Shown: positions 7,389 through 7,978 of the stretch, in pieces
Layout: the number at the start of each line of letters is the position of its first letter
Numbering within the stretch: position 1 is the first letter of the stretch
Assembly: GCA_046597185.1 (NCBI GenBank)
Contig: JBKJLF010000769.1
Location: forward strand, 1 to 7,978
DNA length: 7,978 bases
Origin: CAMBDR01 sp046597185
GTDB lineage: Bacteria; Pseudomonadota; Gammaproteobacteria; Burkholderiales; Burkholderiaceae_D
Direction of reading: 5' to 3'
Notes under the pieces: generated by a model
The model's input: only the letters and a program-made list of their open reading frames with translations
Database searches by the model: none
Told to the model about the DNA's origin: nothing
Program-made: the position numbers and the translations under genes

Positions 7389-7436
7389 CGCATCCTGGCA
7401 ATTCGATGCGCAGCTAAGCATTAGTTGTTTTACAAC
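7389..7436 (+). repeat. Two small inverted repeats in the intergenic region
   Basis: CGCATC/GATGCG (7389-7394 with 7405-7410, 10-base loop) and GTTGT-TTT-ACAAC (7424-7436) are perfect short dyads. A looser TTGT...ACAA repeat follows at 7448-7461. They lie upstream of the lipoprotein promoter and could be protein-binding sites or part of a longer transcript from 7301. They are short enough to be chance. Confidence 0.25.
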
Positions 7437-7507
7437 AACAAAATACGTTGTAAATTAACAAATTGATTGGCCAGTTGTCCATTGGACTTCTGCAATGCAC
7501 AATTTTT

Positions 7508-7516
7508 TGCTATACT
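7508..7516 (+). promoter_or_regulatory. Putative extended -10 promoter of the lipoprotein gene
   Basis: TG-C-TATACT (7508-7516) is an extended -10 element with no clear -35 at 17 bases. Transcription from about 7523 gives a leader of roughly 134 nt that includes the palindrome at 7591-7608. Confidence 0.5.
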
Positions 7517-7590
7517 TATCGGTTAGGAAGTTTGAGCTGTCTGGCAAGCACCGTTTTGGTACGAAAAGCCTTCGAAGACATCCTAGAGCG

Positions 7591-7608
7591 ATAATTACCG
7601 GTAATTAT
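7591..7608. promoter_or_regulatory. Perfect 18-bp palindrome in the lipoprotein leader
   Basis: ATAATTACCGGTAATTAT is its own reverse complement. It sits about 75 bases downstream of the candidate -10 box and 48 bases before the ATG. In RNA it could form a 7-bp stem with a CCGG loop, with flanking GCG (7588-7590) and CGC (7613-7615) adding pairs across a bulge. As DNA it resembles a site for a dimeric regulator. Which regulator is unknown. Confidence 0.4.
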
Positions 7609-7656
7609 TCATCGCAATTGCTTTACAACTTTTTTGAATTATTTAAGGAAAACCCC

Positions 7657-7938
7657 ATGAAAAAATCCCTGTTGATCGTTTCCCTGTTGGCAGTAGCTTT
7701 GGTTGGCTGCGGTAGCAAAGGCCCTGATTCGGCTTCCGCTTCTGCTTCGATGGAGGCTTCAGCGCCAATGTCAGCACCTGCTGCATCGGCTGAAGCTTCG
7801 GCTCCAGCAGCTCCCGCTCCAGCAGCTTCCGCAGAAGCTTCGGCTCCAGCAGCTTCGGCTCCAGCAGCTTCGGCTTCTGCCTCGATGGAAGCTTCGGCAC
7901 CAGCAGCTTCGGCACCAGCAGCTTCGGCTTCAAAGTAA
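7657..7938 (+). CDS. Small Ala/Ser/Pro-rich lipoprotein
   Basis: The 93-residue product is a predicted lipoprotein. MKKSLLIVSLLAVALVGC carries a type II signal peptide with lipobox LVGC, so Cys18 would be lipidated. Gly19 at the +2 position (no Asp) suggests sorting to the outer membrane. The mature part from Ser25 is almost entirely Ala, Ser and Pro with a few Glu/Met, has no recognisable domain and is probably unstructured; its function is unknown. It contains two copies of ASASMEASAP (28-37 and 73-82) and many SAPAA/AEASAP units. The start at 7657 is fixed by AAGGAA (7645-7650), six bases before the ATG, and by the Lys-Lys signal sequence; the open frame back to 7495 is not used. It is transcribed alone, with its own promoter and the terminator at the window end. 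Confidence 0.85.
   Translation: MKKSLLIVSLLAVALVGCGSKGPDSASASASMEASAPMSAPAASAEASAPAAPAPAASAEASAPAASAPAASASASMEASAPAASAPAASASK
7738..7935 (+). repeat. Degenerate tandem repeats in the lipoprotein gene
   Basis: Units such as GCTTCGGCTCCAGCA recur through the Ala/Ser/Pro region, and the segments 7738-7767 and 7873-7902 encode the same ten residues 135 bp apart. Synonymous differences between copies show that they are not very recent identical duplications. Such a tract can change length by slippage or recombination. Confidence 0.7.
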
Positions 7939-7952
7939 TATTTTTGTTTTCC

Positions 7953-7978
7953 AAAAAAAGCCAACCGCGAGGTTGGCT
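7953..7978. terminator. Strong hairpin terminator after the lipoprotein gene
   Basis: AGCCAACC (7959-7966) and GGTTGGCT (7971-7978) form a perfect 8-bp stem with loop GCGA, 20 bases after the lipoprotein stop. The A-run at 7953-7959 would give a U-tract on the minus strand, so it probably also stops transcription arriving from beyond the window. The plus-strand T-run, if present, lies past the window end. Confidence 0.85.

Noticed and set aside
7295..7480. 6S RNA, tmRNA or tRNA in the intergenic region
   Set aside because: No cloverleaf, no tmRNA tag region, and no long rod with a central bubble could be drawn.
7738..7935. A CRISPR-like or intergenic repeat array
   Set aside because: The repeats are in frame, encode Ala/Ser/Pro units and have no constant spacers.
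7623..7964. Minus-strand frames of 103-113 codons opposite the lipoprotein gene
   Set aside because: They are produced by the repetitive A/S/P codons; the plus strand has the ribosome binding site, lipobox and terminator.

Overview
The window looks like chromosomal DNA of a betaproteobacterium, most likely Burkholderiales and possibly Oxalobacteraceae (Undibacterium/Herminiimonas-like). This rests on the style of the MutS, SlyD and RoxA proteins, on the DUF7931-type protein beside the cupin gene, and on moderate GC content. The placement is from recalled family resemblance; no search was run.

Layout. Positions 36-710 (minus strand) hold a decayed, 5'-truncated phage major capsid gene of the N4-gp56/DUF4043 type, with one frameshift and two in-frame stops. 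Next to it (about 705-848, minus) is a short open stretch that may be a second gene scrap. A putative promoter near 994-1024 precedes mutS (1078-3789), a complete mismatch-recognition ATPase. Four bases after mutS comes a secreted, metallophosphatase-like protein (3794-4657) that seems to have lost most metal ligands. The convergent gene slyD (4707-5252, minus) encodes an FKBP-type prolyl isomerase and metallochaperone. slyD and roxA (5416-6612, ribosomal oxygenase for protein L16) diverge from a 163-bp intergenic region with a TATAAT on each strand. roxA is followed after 13 bp by a DUF7931-type gene (6626-7192), probably co-transcribed.

The last part is a roughly 460-bp non-coding stretch (7193-7656). 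It contains two extended -10 promoters, a nested two-stem RNA-like structure that could be a small RNA or leader, several smaller dyads and a perfect 18-bp palindrome. It leads into a small Ala/Ser/Pro-rich lipoprotein gene (7657-7938) with internal repeats, closed by a strong hairpin terminator at the window end.

How the genes fit together. Most are housekeeping: DNA mismatch repair, protein folding/metal handling and ribosome modification. No mobile element, CRISPR array or defence system is visible apart from the capsid relic. The parts that the known genes explain least are the relic upstream of mutS, the possibly leaderless roxA transcript and the structured 7250-7650 region.
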